Part shown: positions 1-25,132 of the stretch, in pieces
Layout: every line of letters begins with the position of its first letter
How positions within the stretch are numbered: position 1 is the stretch's first letter
Origin: Brienomyrus brachyistius
Taxonomy: Eukaryota > Chordata > Actinopteri > Osteoglossiformes > Mormyridae
Length of the DNA stretch: 64,000 bases
Direction of reading: 5' to 3'
NCBI RefSeq assembly: GCF_023856365.1
Contig: NC_064554.1
Coordinates: forward strand, 5,447,001-5,511,000
Program-made: the position numbers and the translations under genes
The notes under the pieces: generated by a model
Seen by the model: the letters and a program-made list of their open reading frames with translations, nothing else
Database searches by the model: none
Told to the model about the DNA's origin: nothing

Positions 1-2336
1 GCGCCCGGGCGCAGCGGGAAATCGAGCTGTTGCGGCGGAGGCTGCGGGACGCCGGAGCGGAAGCACCAGTTTGGCCCGGTGGGTGAAGTTAACTGCTCTT
101 TAACCTGTATTTAACAGTTGTGTCTCGTGTGTAATTTACTTTAACGGTAATTTCCAGGCCGGTCGTGCGAAGCTAACAATGCATCTGTCTACCACCTTGC
201 TCGTGTACGCCGGTCATTCTTTCTTGAGGATTTCATGTGTATAGTTCCCTCTTTCTACTTCTTGTGTTCTTTCGGCGCTGTAGTGTAGGGAACGATCGGA
301 AGGCTGTTGTTTAAACCGCGTTTTAAAAACTATGCAAGTTATCTTTAATGCACGGTTTAGTGTGCAACAGGGGCGGATCTCAGATGTTACCGTGGCAACC
401 CCTGTCGCTACCTTGCATCAAGATAGTAAAAAGGAAATCTGCATTATTTTATTGTCTCAGCGGAACCACAAAACAGACAGGGTGCGGTGCGGTCACCATC
501 AAAAATATAACTGGCCCCTTGAGGCGACCACAATCAAAAACCGATGTGCAACTTCCAACTCAAAGTGCTACCCAGGCATATCAAATAAACAGCCTTATTT
601 CCGAGTCGAGGTGTGAGCATAATGATTTAAAAACAAAAAACAATATGTCCACCTTTTCTCACACATCGCAGTCTGTCGCAGAAATCTTTGTGATGCCAGC
701 TCATGACATGTAACTCAGGCTAGCGCCGGATTAATTAAGCTTGACCGCAGGTCTTGATATTAGGAGGAAACTGGAAGAACCAATGACGTACAGTAGGAGA
801 GAGTTCGGTTTGGTGGGGGGCAGAATTAAATAATATAAATACAAAGGTCTATTTGGATGATGAATGAAGCCAAATTAAATATTGAGGGGCAGGGGCTGTA
901 CAAGTCCTCAAATTCTCCTTGGTTCTTACATCCCTGGGAAGAACGTGCAGTTCATTGATTGGGACTTTAGACTAGCTACTCTGGTGGAATTAAGATGGAA
1001 TGCTGCCTGTTGGGCCACCATGCTGATGTGAATATGCTTTTAAAATAAATGAAAATGTGAGTGTGCCCTGTGATGGATTGGTGCCCCAGCCTGGGTTGTT
1101 CCCTGCCTTGCGCCTGTAGCCTCCCGGATAGGCAGACCCTGAATAGGACAAAAAAAACGAACACTTAAGTTGCCAAGCTAATTTGAATTCAATTAAATTT
1201 CTTTTGATATAGAGCCTTTCACAACAGAGTTGGCCCAAGGTGCATCCCTGCATCATTTATGTGGAATAATTCAAAAACAGGGAATAGGGAAGATAATAAA
1301 TTGAAAGAGAGAGAGGATGGCAGACGACAGCAGAGGAGAGGAACCAAAAACTCCCAAGAAGGGAGAAAAAAAAGCCTCTGGGGGTGCAAGGTCAACTGCC
1401 CCCCCCCCCCCAAAGGTATGCTGACATCATAGAAAAAGAGAGTGGGCTTGCATTTTTACATTGTGCATATGCTGCTGTTCTTTCTCTCTAGAAGCTTCAC
1501 ATCCAATAGAGAACCTCGAGCCCGAAGCAGTGTCCCCCACTGAGCCGGAGCTGGAAGGGCAGGACTGGAGCTTCCAGAGGGAGATTTCTCCCAGTGAGGA
1601 AAAGCTCTGCGTCGGGCAGCGGCAGCAGGAGGCCAGCATGCAGTGTCTGCCGTTTACGCCACCTGGCTTGAAGAGTGACCACGAGCAGGACTCAGAGCTG
1701 CCGGAACTTTTCAAAGTCCAGATCGAGAGTCCCACAGAGGAGCCGCACGCGGCCGATATGGAGCATGACCTTGTTAAAAAAGAAGCTGATGGCCCCAGCT
1801 TCAGTGAGTCACAGCAGCGAGCTGAGTCAGAGTGGGCCAGTGACTCGCAGGCGCAAATGCGGGATCCGCCATCGGTGAACCTGAGGCAGCTGCCAGGGAA
1901 GCGGACTCATTCCTGCCCACAGTGCGGGAAGACCTTCTGCCACATGTCCCGGCTGAAGATACATCTGCGAATTCACACGGGAGAGAAACCGTACAGCTGC
2001 GCCCTGTGTGGAAAACGCTTCAACAACGACGGCACTCTCAAGAACCACCAGAGGGTTCACACGCAAGTGCGACTCTACAGCTGCACGCAGTGCAACATGA
2101 GGTTTAAGGACGCCTACACCTGCAAGAAGCATCAGAAGGTCCACACGGGACTGCAGTCGTACTGCTGCCCCCTCTGTGGGCTGCAACTTAATGATGCAGC
2201 AAGTCTACAAAACCATCAAAGAATCCACATGGAAGAAAGGCCGTACTGCTGCACCTTCTGTGGGAAGCAGTTCATGGCTTTAGGCAAACTGAATAAGCAC
2301 CTGAAAAGTCACAGCAGGGAGACGACATACAGCTGA
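1..2336 (+). CDS. C2H2 zinc-finger protein, 5' partial (last two exons)
   Basis: A nuclear, probably DNA-binding transcription factor entered part-way. Exon A (1-78) reads from base 3 as an Arg/Glu/Leu-rich helix, like the N-terminal coiled-coil exon of many fish zinc-finger genes, and ends at a GT donor at 79-80. Exon B (1492-2336) follows a TCTCTCTAG acceptor; both junctions are phase 1, so the frame is continuous. Exon B opens with about 125 acidic, low-complexity residues and ends with five tandem C2H2 fingers (about 1909-2310), each with a C-x2-C and H-x3-H core. Only the linker between fingers 1 and 2 is a perfect TGEKP type; the others are degenerate (VRLYS, LQSYC, ERPYC). The protein stops 9 residues after the last finger. 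No KRAB or BTB domain is visible, but the start lies outside the window. I cannot name an orthologue. Confidence 0.85.
1046..1146 (-). repeat. Fragment of the '300-bp' interspersed repeat
   Basis: The segment 'gtgccctgtgatggattgg...tgggttgttccctgcc' matches the central-right part of the longer copies at 5470-5765 and 37880-38205. It lies in the intron between the two zinc-finger exons. Orientation is the same as the copy at 37880, so strand here is only a convention. Confidence 0.5.
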
Positions 2337-2398
2337 ACCCTCTGTATTCAGTTATTGTGGCTTACAAAGTTTTTTGTTTTGTCCTCAAATTAAGACTT

Positions 2399-2404
2399 AA
2401 TAAA
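2399..2404 (+). promoter_or_regulatory. poly(A) signal of the zinc-finger gene
   Basis: An AATAAA hexamer lies 63 bases after the zinc-finger stop codon, the right place for a short 3' UTR. Confidence 0.6.
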
Positions 2405-3243
2405 TTGCGCTACACAGAAGTATGGCACCTTTCCAGCATTCTGCCTTCCTAATATGGGAAGTGAGTGTGCATATATTACTGTTTTTATGGTGTTACTGGA
2501 AGTACCGAGCTCCCAGGACACAGCGGGGAGTCTTGCTTTTTTGCAAAAAATGATGGGAGGTGCACTGGTTCTAGGCTTTCTTGTCTTTTTAACCAGCCCT
2601 GCTGCCTTTGGAAATCCTCCACCTTTTGCTGTTTTCTTGAGCTTTAACTTTGTTGCTTATTGAGCATAACTACATGTTTATGTTGTCAGGATTTGTCTTT
2701 CTCTGAGTGGGACCATCGTCAGATCCGTCCCTCCATCCTGACTGGACTGGCACCATTAAGTGAAGCTTAAGCGATGTGTAGCAACTGTCAGCGGGACACG
2801 TTGCAGTGCCCAGTTTCTCCTAATCTGACTGAAGGCAGTTTCAGAGGATGGTGATCCAGTTGCAGTTTCAGAGGAGCTGCAGGGAGGGAGGCAGAAGCTG
2901 AACTGAAATCCTGTGCATCAGTGTTTCATCATAAACGATAACTTTAGGAGCAGAGCCGTTCAGCATACAGAAAACCCACAAAGGTTGGCAGTTTTTACTT
3001 CGGGCGAATCAGCCGGCGAGCTGCTGTGGAGCAGCAGATGCTGTGGTTACTCACCTCAGCAACACGAGTTACCTTCACCTAACTGTTGTGGGTGAATGAT
3101 CTGTCTGCTGAACTGGGTGTCTTAATTACAATGAAGAAATCAGTATTTTAGTTATGGGAATCCCCTTCAGGAGGAACCCCAGCCTCATACCCTATGTTGC
3201 CAGAGAGAGGGTCCAGGCCCTTCTGCAACCCTGATCAACTGTG

Positions 3244-3296
3244 GGATGGATGGATGGATGGATGGATGGATGGATGGATGGATGGATGGATGGATG
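3244..3296. repeat. (GGAT)n microsatellite
   Basis: About 13 perfect GGAT units. The preceding 70 bases (accctgatcaactgt and similar) look like the degenerate tail of the interspersed repeat that ends in a GGAT run at 38190. Confidence 0.9.
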
Positions 3297-5469
3297 AAGT
3301 CTTCACCCTAATGGTTTTCTATATTTGTTCATCTGTAATATTTCAACATGCAAATAAATTAATATGAACACAAGGTGTGTTTTCTAACCCTAAACCCACA
3401 GGTCTTTCACATCATTCATATGCATTTTTCTTCAGCCAGAAAGACTTTTTTTCTGAAATTGATCCACGTAAATTAAAACACATTGAATCTGCAGGGGGAT
3501 GATTCGCTGTTGTGGATTCCAGGCATGCTCTTGTCTCCTGCCTTCAGCTGTCTGCTTTTTATGGTTAGCAGGGGGAAAAACGTGCGACTGCATCAGGATC
3601 TGTGTGATGCTGTGGTGAGTGGAGGACCTTTAATCTGCAGGATGTGTGAATGTATTAATGTGTCTGCATTAAACATGTACGTTTAAACGAAGACCGCTTG
3701 TATTTGGCTTTTTCAGTTGCAGATCAGAGACAAAATAAAGAACTTCGTGCCGTCGGCCAAATCAATGACCAAAGTCGCATCAGGACGGTTTAAATTCATG
3801 TAATTCCCTCACCCTTTGTAATGTCCCAGAGGCGGCTGTAACACACACCTTGGACCACACGATGGCAGCAGCGTGGCGAATTTAATAGGGCTTTAAAACA
3901 AGACCTGCGCTGGCGGATGGTTGAGACTGCGTGAAATCCGGTGCCGTCCTATGCGGCATTCCCTGTTAAGATAACGAGTACACAAACTGATTATTTGGTT
4001 TACACGCGTTGACAATCATTAATCATTCTCCTTGAAAGGTATTTTAATTACATTCAGTAGACGAACTTTTGCCAGGTGGATATCTTAATGAATTTGAGCG
4101 ATCTCTAAAAATGGTTGGATGAAAAGGATGGCTTATTCAAGTTTGAATTCATTGGCCTTGATTTAAATATTTTCTTTTTAACATTTATCGGTTGTTCTTG
4201 ACAATTTATTGGCATTGTTTCATACTTCAAACAAGCACAATGCACAGACAATAATTCAGAGATACAAAGAAAAGTATTTACGACAATCCAGTTTTATTTG
4301 ACATGTTCCATAAATCACTGCATTCCGAACGTGCTTAATATGTAAACAATTAACTGACCGTAATATAAACTTCACCGTCTTGAAAACAGAGAAAGTCAAA
4401 TGAAAATGAGCATTTCTAAACCAACCACAGGGCCGCCTATGCAGTCTGTGCTCCACATTTGCAAAAGCAATCTCAACAAGTGTCGGCGACCCTGCGGTGA
4501 TTACACATCTCCTTAATGAATGTTATTTCCGACGCTGGATGACTGCCGTCCGTTTTTAAGAAACCAAAGAGAAGCGTCCCCTTCAATATCCCGATGACAT
4601 ATTGAATGTGAGCACTACAGTAAAGCGATATTTAATATAGGCCTGCGGATTTAAGACATGCATGCAGAAGGCAGACTGACCGACAGGCGAGTAGCATGGG
4701 GCGCGACTTTGTGCTTGTCGTCAAGCAAAGTTAACTTTAATTATTTTACACACAAACGTCCATGTGGAAGTGCTGCTTGTTATGATGCGTGGATGGTGGA
4801 TTTTTCACAATATTCAGCGTAATTTTGCTGCTTTTATTGCCACCCACGAGCCAAACGGTCATTATTTCTCAGGGAACAATGAGATGAAGGTGCGGCCGGT
4901 CAGTCAAAGCCAGCAGCGTTAACGCCCCCAACTGCGAAAGTTTCACATTTAAAGCCGGCAGAGTGAAAAAGACAGTAAACGTAAATGATAAAATATCCAA
5001 CTTTCATTACTGTGGATAAAAAGAAAAGTATTTAGCCTGGATGTTCCAGGAAAGTGTCAGTAACGCCTCTTTCATATTCTCATTTGCATGCTAGCGAAAG
5101 CGGCAAGCATGTAATCGTTAATTGCAATACCTGGTTTTAGGCATGTCAGAGATTAACTTGAAGTTAATGTTAATAAACTTTTTTTTCATTTTCATTTGTT
5201 AAAGAGGCACTTTTTATTCAGAGTGACTTCAGCCAAACTTAATTAATAGCAAATGGGTAATAACTTATTAATTATTAATGAGAATTAATATGGCAGTAAC
5301 GCAAGCCTTGTACAAAATCTGACTATTTAATATGCATCTCTAGTCATGCTATCTATTTTAGTAATCCATACTTAGGTGTTGAAAATGTCACACAATGTGC
5401 TATAATTTTGCGTGATTTGTAAAATGTTACCACTCGCAAACCTGCTCAGATGGAATAGATTTGTTTTGC

Positions 5470-5765
5470 ATTTATCCATCCATTTTCCAAACCACTTATC
5501 CTACTGGGTCCCGCCGGAAGCAATGGGCACGAGGCAGGGAACAACCCAGGATGGGGGGCCAGCCCATCGCAGGGCACACTCATACACCATTCACTCACAC
5601 AGGCACACCTATGGGCAATTTAGTAACTCCAGTTAGCCTCAGCATATTTTTGGAATGTGGGGAGAACATACAAACTCCACACACATATGACCCAGGCAGA
5701 GACTCGAACCCAGGTCCCAGAGGTGTGAGGCAACAGTGCTAACCACTGCACCACCATGCTGCCCC
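5470..5765 (-). mobile_element. '300-bp' interspersed repeat, near full length
   Basis: It starts with a TCCATCCATTTTCCAAACC end and closes with 'gtgctaaccactgcaccaccatgctg'. It is an inverted match to 37880-38205 along nearly its whole length. The layout (tRNA-like 'gtggttagcactg' head, 'ctcaaacctggg' box B-like segment, GGAT-type tail) fits a SINE-like non-autonomous element common in fish genomes. I do not assign a named family. Confidence 0.6.
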
Positions 5766-5840
5766 TGTTTTGCATTCACTGGAACCGAAATATAACATTT
5801 GTCCGTTGTCTATAGACCTTGTTGGCCGAGCCATTCAGTC

Positions 5841-21269
<15,429 letters not shown>

Positions 21270-21586
21270 TCACTCCTTTTCCCTCCTCTTGGAGTTCTGC
21301 AGTTTCTCCGCTATCTTGCGCTCATGACCCGCCGGGGAGGGTCTGTTGGTGTTACAGTCCGCCTCACGCTTCGTGCGGCCCTTGCGGCTGGCACCACCTG
21401 GGAGGGAAGATCGAGTGACACACTCACATAAATACATGCGCAGCCTACATATATACGTATACATAAACACACAAAACGCAAGGTTTTACCGCAGTAGCGA
21501 TCGGTCAGATTGTAATAGTCATATTCATCATAGTAGTTCGCTTCAAATGTGGTGGGCTCCAGATTCTTAACTTCCACAAAACTCAT
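21270..21586 (-). CDS. nupr1: Nuclear protein 1 (Nupr1, p8)
   Basis: Small, intrinsically disordered, stress-induced chromatin protein. Two coding exons: 21490-21586 (ATG at 21586-21584) and 21270-21397, joined in phase 1, giving 74 residues (human NUPR1 is 82). The N-terminal half is acidic and Tyr-rich (NYYDEYDYYNLTDRY). The C-terminal half carries the family signature: the basic RKGRTKREA stretch that acts as nuclear localisation signal, then NTNRPSP.GHERK and KLQNSKRREKE. It lies 3.5 kb head-to-head with sgf29, the same neighbour as in human 16p11.2. A TATA box and an ATF4/C-EBP type element lie upstream. Whether it is the a or b fish copy cannot be decided here. Confidence 0.93.
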
Positions 21587-21700
21587 CTTTAGATGAAATG
21601 AAAAAGAGCAGTGGCTTTTTGAAGTGTATTACTCCGCAGAGCTGCTGTGAAGTGATTGTCTCCCGGGTCCCTTGTTTTTGTTTTTCTCTGGCTCTGGGCT

Positions 21701-21708
21701 CTTTTATA
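21701..21708 (-). promoter_or_regulatory. TATA box of nupr1
   Basis: Minus-strand TATAAAAG, 115 bases upstream of the nupr1 ATG. This leaves room for a 5' UTR of about 85 bases. Confidence 0.6.
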
Positions 21709-21785
21709 ACCGTGTCTCCGCCCTCCGTCCTTCGCCTTGGCCCGATTTCCCTCCCGTGACTCAACGGTAAACATTTGACTCAAAG

Positions 21786-21793
21786 TTGCATCA
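21786..21793 (-). promoter_or_regulatory. C/EBP-ATF response element (CARE-like) upstream of nupr1
   Basis: TGATGCAA on the minus strand matches the CARE half-sites bound by ATF4-C/EBP dimers, 78 bases upstream of the TATA box. NUPR1 is a known ATF4-induced stress gene in mammals. A TGACTCA AP-1-like site is at 21757-21763. Confidence 0.55.
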
Positions 21794-22273
21794 GCTTTAG
21801 TTAATGTTTGCTCAACACTCGACGGCCGTACAAACAAAATGATGTTTTTCTTTGCATTTTATTTACAGTCCATACTTATAATTTCTTTCTTTACTGAAGT
21901 AATTAATATGTCATTGAGAATTTTTCTCCCTTTTTCTTTCTTTCTTTGTCACTCTTTCATGTTTACATCGAAGTCAATGTTTATTAATCTAATCATCAAT
22001 TGACTTTTTCTTTCCATTTCTCTGATCCGCTCAACCTTCTTTTTTGTTCCTATGTCCTCAGTTCTTTATCTGTACTTGATCATGATTATGTGCCATATTT
22101 TATTTTGTACGGTCCGTTTCATGTTGTACTAGATAACAGCGAATGCGTTGCTGTTATACTTGCTTAACGCAAGTAGGACAACACTAGAAGGATGATTAGC
22201 GACTGAGTCCACCTAGGCTATTAAGTTTTACTGTCACGTACAGTAAGGTAGGTAGTACGGTAAAAGTGAGGGT

Positions 22274-22355
22274 GTCACGGTGGCCGAGAGGTTAAGGCGT
22301 TGGACTCGAAATCCAATGGGGTTTCCCCGCACAGGTTCGAATCCTGTCCGTGACG
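22274..22355 (+). tRNA. tRNA-Ser (CGA)
   Basis: An intact 82-base type II cloverleaf. The acceptor stem GTCACGG pairs with CCGTGAC and G is the discriminator. The A box (TGGCCGAGAGG) and B box (GGTTCGAATCC) are canonical. The anticodon stem TTGGA/TCCAA encloses a loop with anticodon CGA at 22307-22309, and the variable arm is long (GGGG/CCCC paired), as expected for serine. No intron. No run of four T is seen within 25 bases downstream, only CTTTA, so the pol III terminator is weak or further away. Confidence 0.95.
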
Positions 22356-22379
22356 TTGCCATATACTTTATTGGGCTTC

Positions 22380-22480
22380 ATGGTTAGGAAAGTGTGCTGA
22401 TGAAAAGATTGCTGGTTAGAATTCCTGACCAGTAAGCTACCGCTTCCGCTAAATAATAGCTACTCGCTACAATATCACGT
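22380..22480 (+). repeat. Possible degenerate SINE
   Basis: 'ggttaggaaagtgtgctgatgaaaagattgctggttagaattcct' followed by 'cgcttccgctaaataa' resembles a tRNA-derived SINE with the common fish '...ctgctaaat' tail. It starts just after the tRNA gene. Weak match. Confidence 0.3.
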
Positions 22481-22559
22481 ATAGGTTACATGCAACGGAC
22501 ACATTTCGCTGTTAGCAATTGATCATTTTTGCTTTTAAATACAACAATATAAGAATCAA

Positions 22560-22740
22560 AAGATATGATAAACCAGTACGTGTACTGATCAGTATTGTGC
22601 GAGTTACTGAAAATTAGTAATTAGCTACAATTACTAGTTGCTTCATTCAAAAGTATTTCGATTGCTTTACCAATCACTGCATGTAAGAGTAATTAGTTAC
22701 TAGAGCAAGTAACTTTTGCATTACTTCAATTCTCATGTCA
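22560..22740. mobile_element. hAT-like non-autonomous DNA element fragment
   Basis: Repeated 'agttactgaaaattagtaattag' and 'gtaattagttactagagcaagtaactt' motifs are typical of fish hAT-derived elements. No transposase and no clear ends. Confidence 0.35.
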
Positions 22741-23139
22741 ATGCATACATACCCAGACAGTATACATCGCTGGTTTACACCGGAACGACGTTAAATGATG
22801 GCGGTCCATTTATGCCAATTACCAACATTAAAGCCTAAATTATTACACACTCTAATGTGTGTTTCGGCGAGCGCAATTTTTCCAATAATTTTGCTTTAAT
22901 CGATTCAGCAAAACTGTTAGACCTATTGTTACTGGTTCCGTCACGTTGCCAGCATTTAAAATAATAAACGTATAACGTTTAATCAGTGAAATAGTTTAGT
23001 ACATAAGAAGTTTACTGAGAGTATACTTACTATTTTTTTAGTTTAGAGAAATTATACTTATACTACACTTAAATATGCTTCTTTTTCGTATGCCTACACG
23101 CGCGGTAAACAGAAGAAGTAAATGACCTCAGCGAGATCA

Positions 23140-23260
23140 GAACCAGATTAATCAGAATCATATTTATTGGTCAAGTATGTTAAGTCACACAAGTAATGTG
23201 GTTCCGGCTGATGGTTTCTCTCAAGTTAGACAATTTACAGTCAGTGAACACATAATTTAC
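23140..23260. repeat. Fish interspersed repeat fragment
   Basis: 'aatcagaatcatatttattggtcaagtatgtt...cacacaagtaatgtggttccgg' matches a short repeat found very commonly in fish genomes. Family name not assigned. Confidence 0.45.
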
Positions 23261-25132
23261 AGATAAATGCTTTGCCAATGGATTTTAAAGCATGGTGTAA
23301 ATACCGTACCTATGCAGGTGTAATGTTTGAGTAATTATATTATTTTAGTCTTGCTGCTGTGATACTTCGAGACAATACGAATGCCAAAATTTACGCGCCT
23401 AGCTCGCAATCTTGTTCTACACCCCAAAATTTCGAAAGAATTTGCTTGCTGTACAGATTTTTGGCAGCAGATTGTGAAACGATTGTGCTTGAACAAATCA
23501 TGTGACCTGACGTGTTTTGACAGCGAACGTGCAGCTTCAAGGTGGAAAAGTACCGGGGCAGCTTGCACCTCATGACACACGGAACGCGGCGTACTTACCG
23601 CCCCTCCGTTACCTGCCACCTCCCTCACTCACATCTTCTTTCCTTTATTACTCTCACGTTTCCTTTTTAAAACCCATATTTAAAAATGCGATATTACTGT
23701 ATTTTGAACTTTCAGTTATTTGTTAAAGGGGGTATACCTTATTATTTATTACGAGTATTGCAAGTACCGAAACAAAAACAATCCGATTAATATGGTTTAT
23801 TGAGTGTGATATAACTGAAAAAGAATCAGGGTTTAACTGCTGTAATAATTATTATGTTAATATGATTTAGTTTAATAACACTTTAACAGTGATTTGGTTT
23901 CCATCATGTTCATTTAGTAAAAATACAATTCTTTTTTCTTCAGAATTTCACGAATTTGCTTTGACTCCTCCGTTTAACCAAGGTATCATTATTTGACATC
24001 CCATAGGAAACTTCAGCCCTCTAGCATTCGTGTTGTCTGTTTTGTTCCTAAAAGCGTTCTAACAGGACAAAATAGGCGGAGACATTACAATTTGTAATAC
24101 GCGAACGTTAAATACTGACAGATATAGGATAAACAAATCCATTTATGAATGAATTACTCCACATGTAGCCTATATATTGCATTGAATAAGAAATTAATCA
24201 TCGATATGTCAATCAATCATGATACTTTGATTAAATAACACCAAGAACTATCAATGTCATTCTCAAAAATAAAAGAATAATATAACATTAATAAGAAAAT
24301 GCTGGATATCACTTAGACCTATAGTTTTGGTCCTAACGTTTTGTTTCTATTTCTTGGTCTTAAGTTTGTGAGATAGGAAACGCAAACATGCCACGATGGG
24401 GAAAAACACACACATACAAGCGAAACGTTTGCTCTTTATTTCGCTTTTACTTCAACAGAATACCCGTCTGTAGTATCTAAAATGTTACAGTTCGTTGATG
24501 TGATCAATAGCCACAAATAAAACAGATCTGAAACAAATGAATCACTAATCAGAACAGAACTGAACAAGCGACCGTATATTTTTTCACGTTTTCGATTTCG
24601 AATCAGAAAATTAGTTGCTAAAATATTTTTTTGTAACGTTTGTAATGTTTGTCCCTCTGGAAGTGCCGTAGTCTCGTAAGGCCCTGCTGATGCGTGATCC
24701 AAACACTTCCGTGTGAGCTGCGGTTGTCTGTGCTAAGCTACATATGGAAATCTTGAAATAATTCTGAATGCGCATTTTATGCCACTTCTAAACTACGTAC
24801 TGAATGTAATTTGATGTACGTTTTAATATATTACTTCGCGTGATTAGATTTATACTGGCAAAGATATTATGTAATTCTGAGATCGGGAAGCAACTGCACA
24901 GTGTACTTCATAAAATAGCTGATTTTAGAGTTAAATCTTGTTGTGAATAATGTTTATTTAGTAGAATTCGTGGAGACAAAGTGGAGTTGGCAGGGAGATA
25001 CATGACAGATTTGATCATATGTACTACTGCAGTTACCGACCGACTTAATGTTGATTTAACCTGAGTAACGGCAACCTCCTCTTATGTGCTTAGTGTTAAT
25101 GCGGGGGTCGATTTCTCAACCTCTTAGGTACA

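Larger units (their letters stand above)
2405..5840. other. Intergenic region between the zinc-finger gene and doc2a
   Basis: AT-rich sequence between the 3' ends of two convergent genes. It probably includes the doc2a 3' UTR at its right end. It holds a (GGAT)n microsatellite and one '300-bp' interspersed repeat, both listed separately. Open frames here are short and show no recognisable domain. Confidence 0.6.
21838..25132. other. Intergenic region between nupr1 and sgf29
   Basis: AT-rich, with no protein-coding exon that I can support. It contains the tRNA-Ser gene and several repeat fragments. The sgf29 promoter and non-coding first exon are likely near 24,690-24,760: an ETS-like ACTTCCG is at about 24,705, and an acceptor (CTCTTAG) lies just before the sgf29 ATG. 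Confidence 0.5.
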
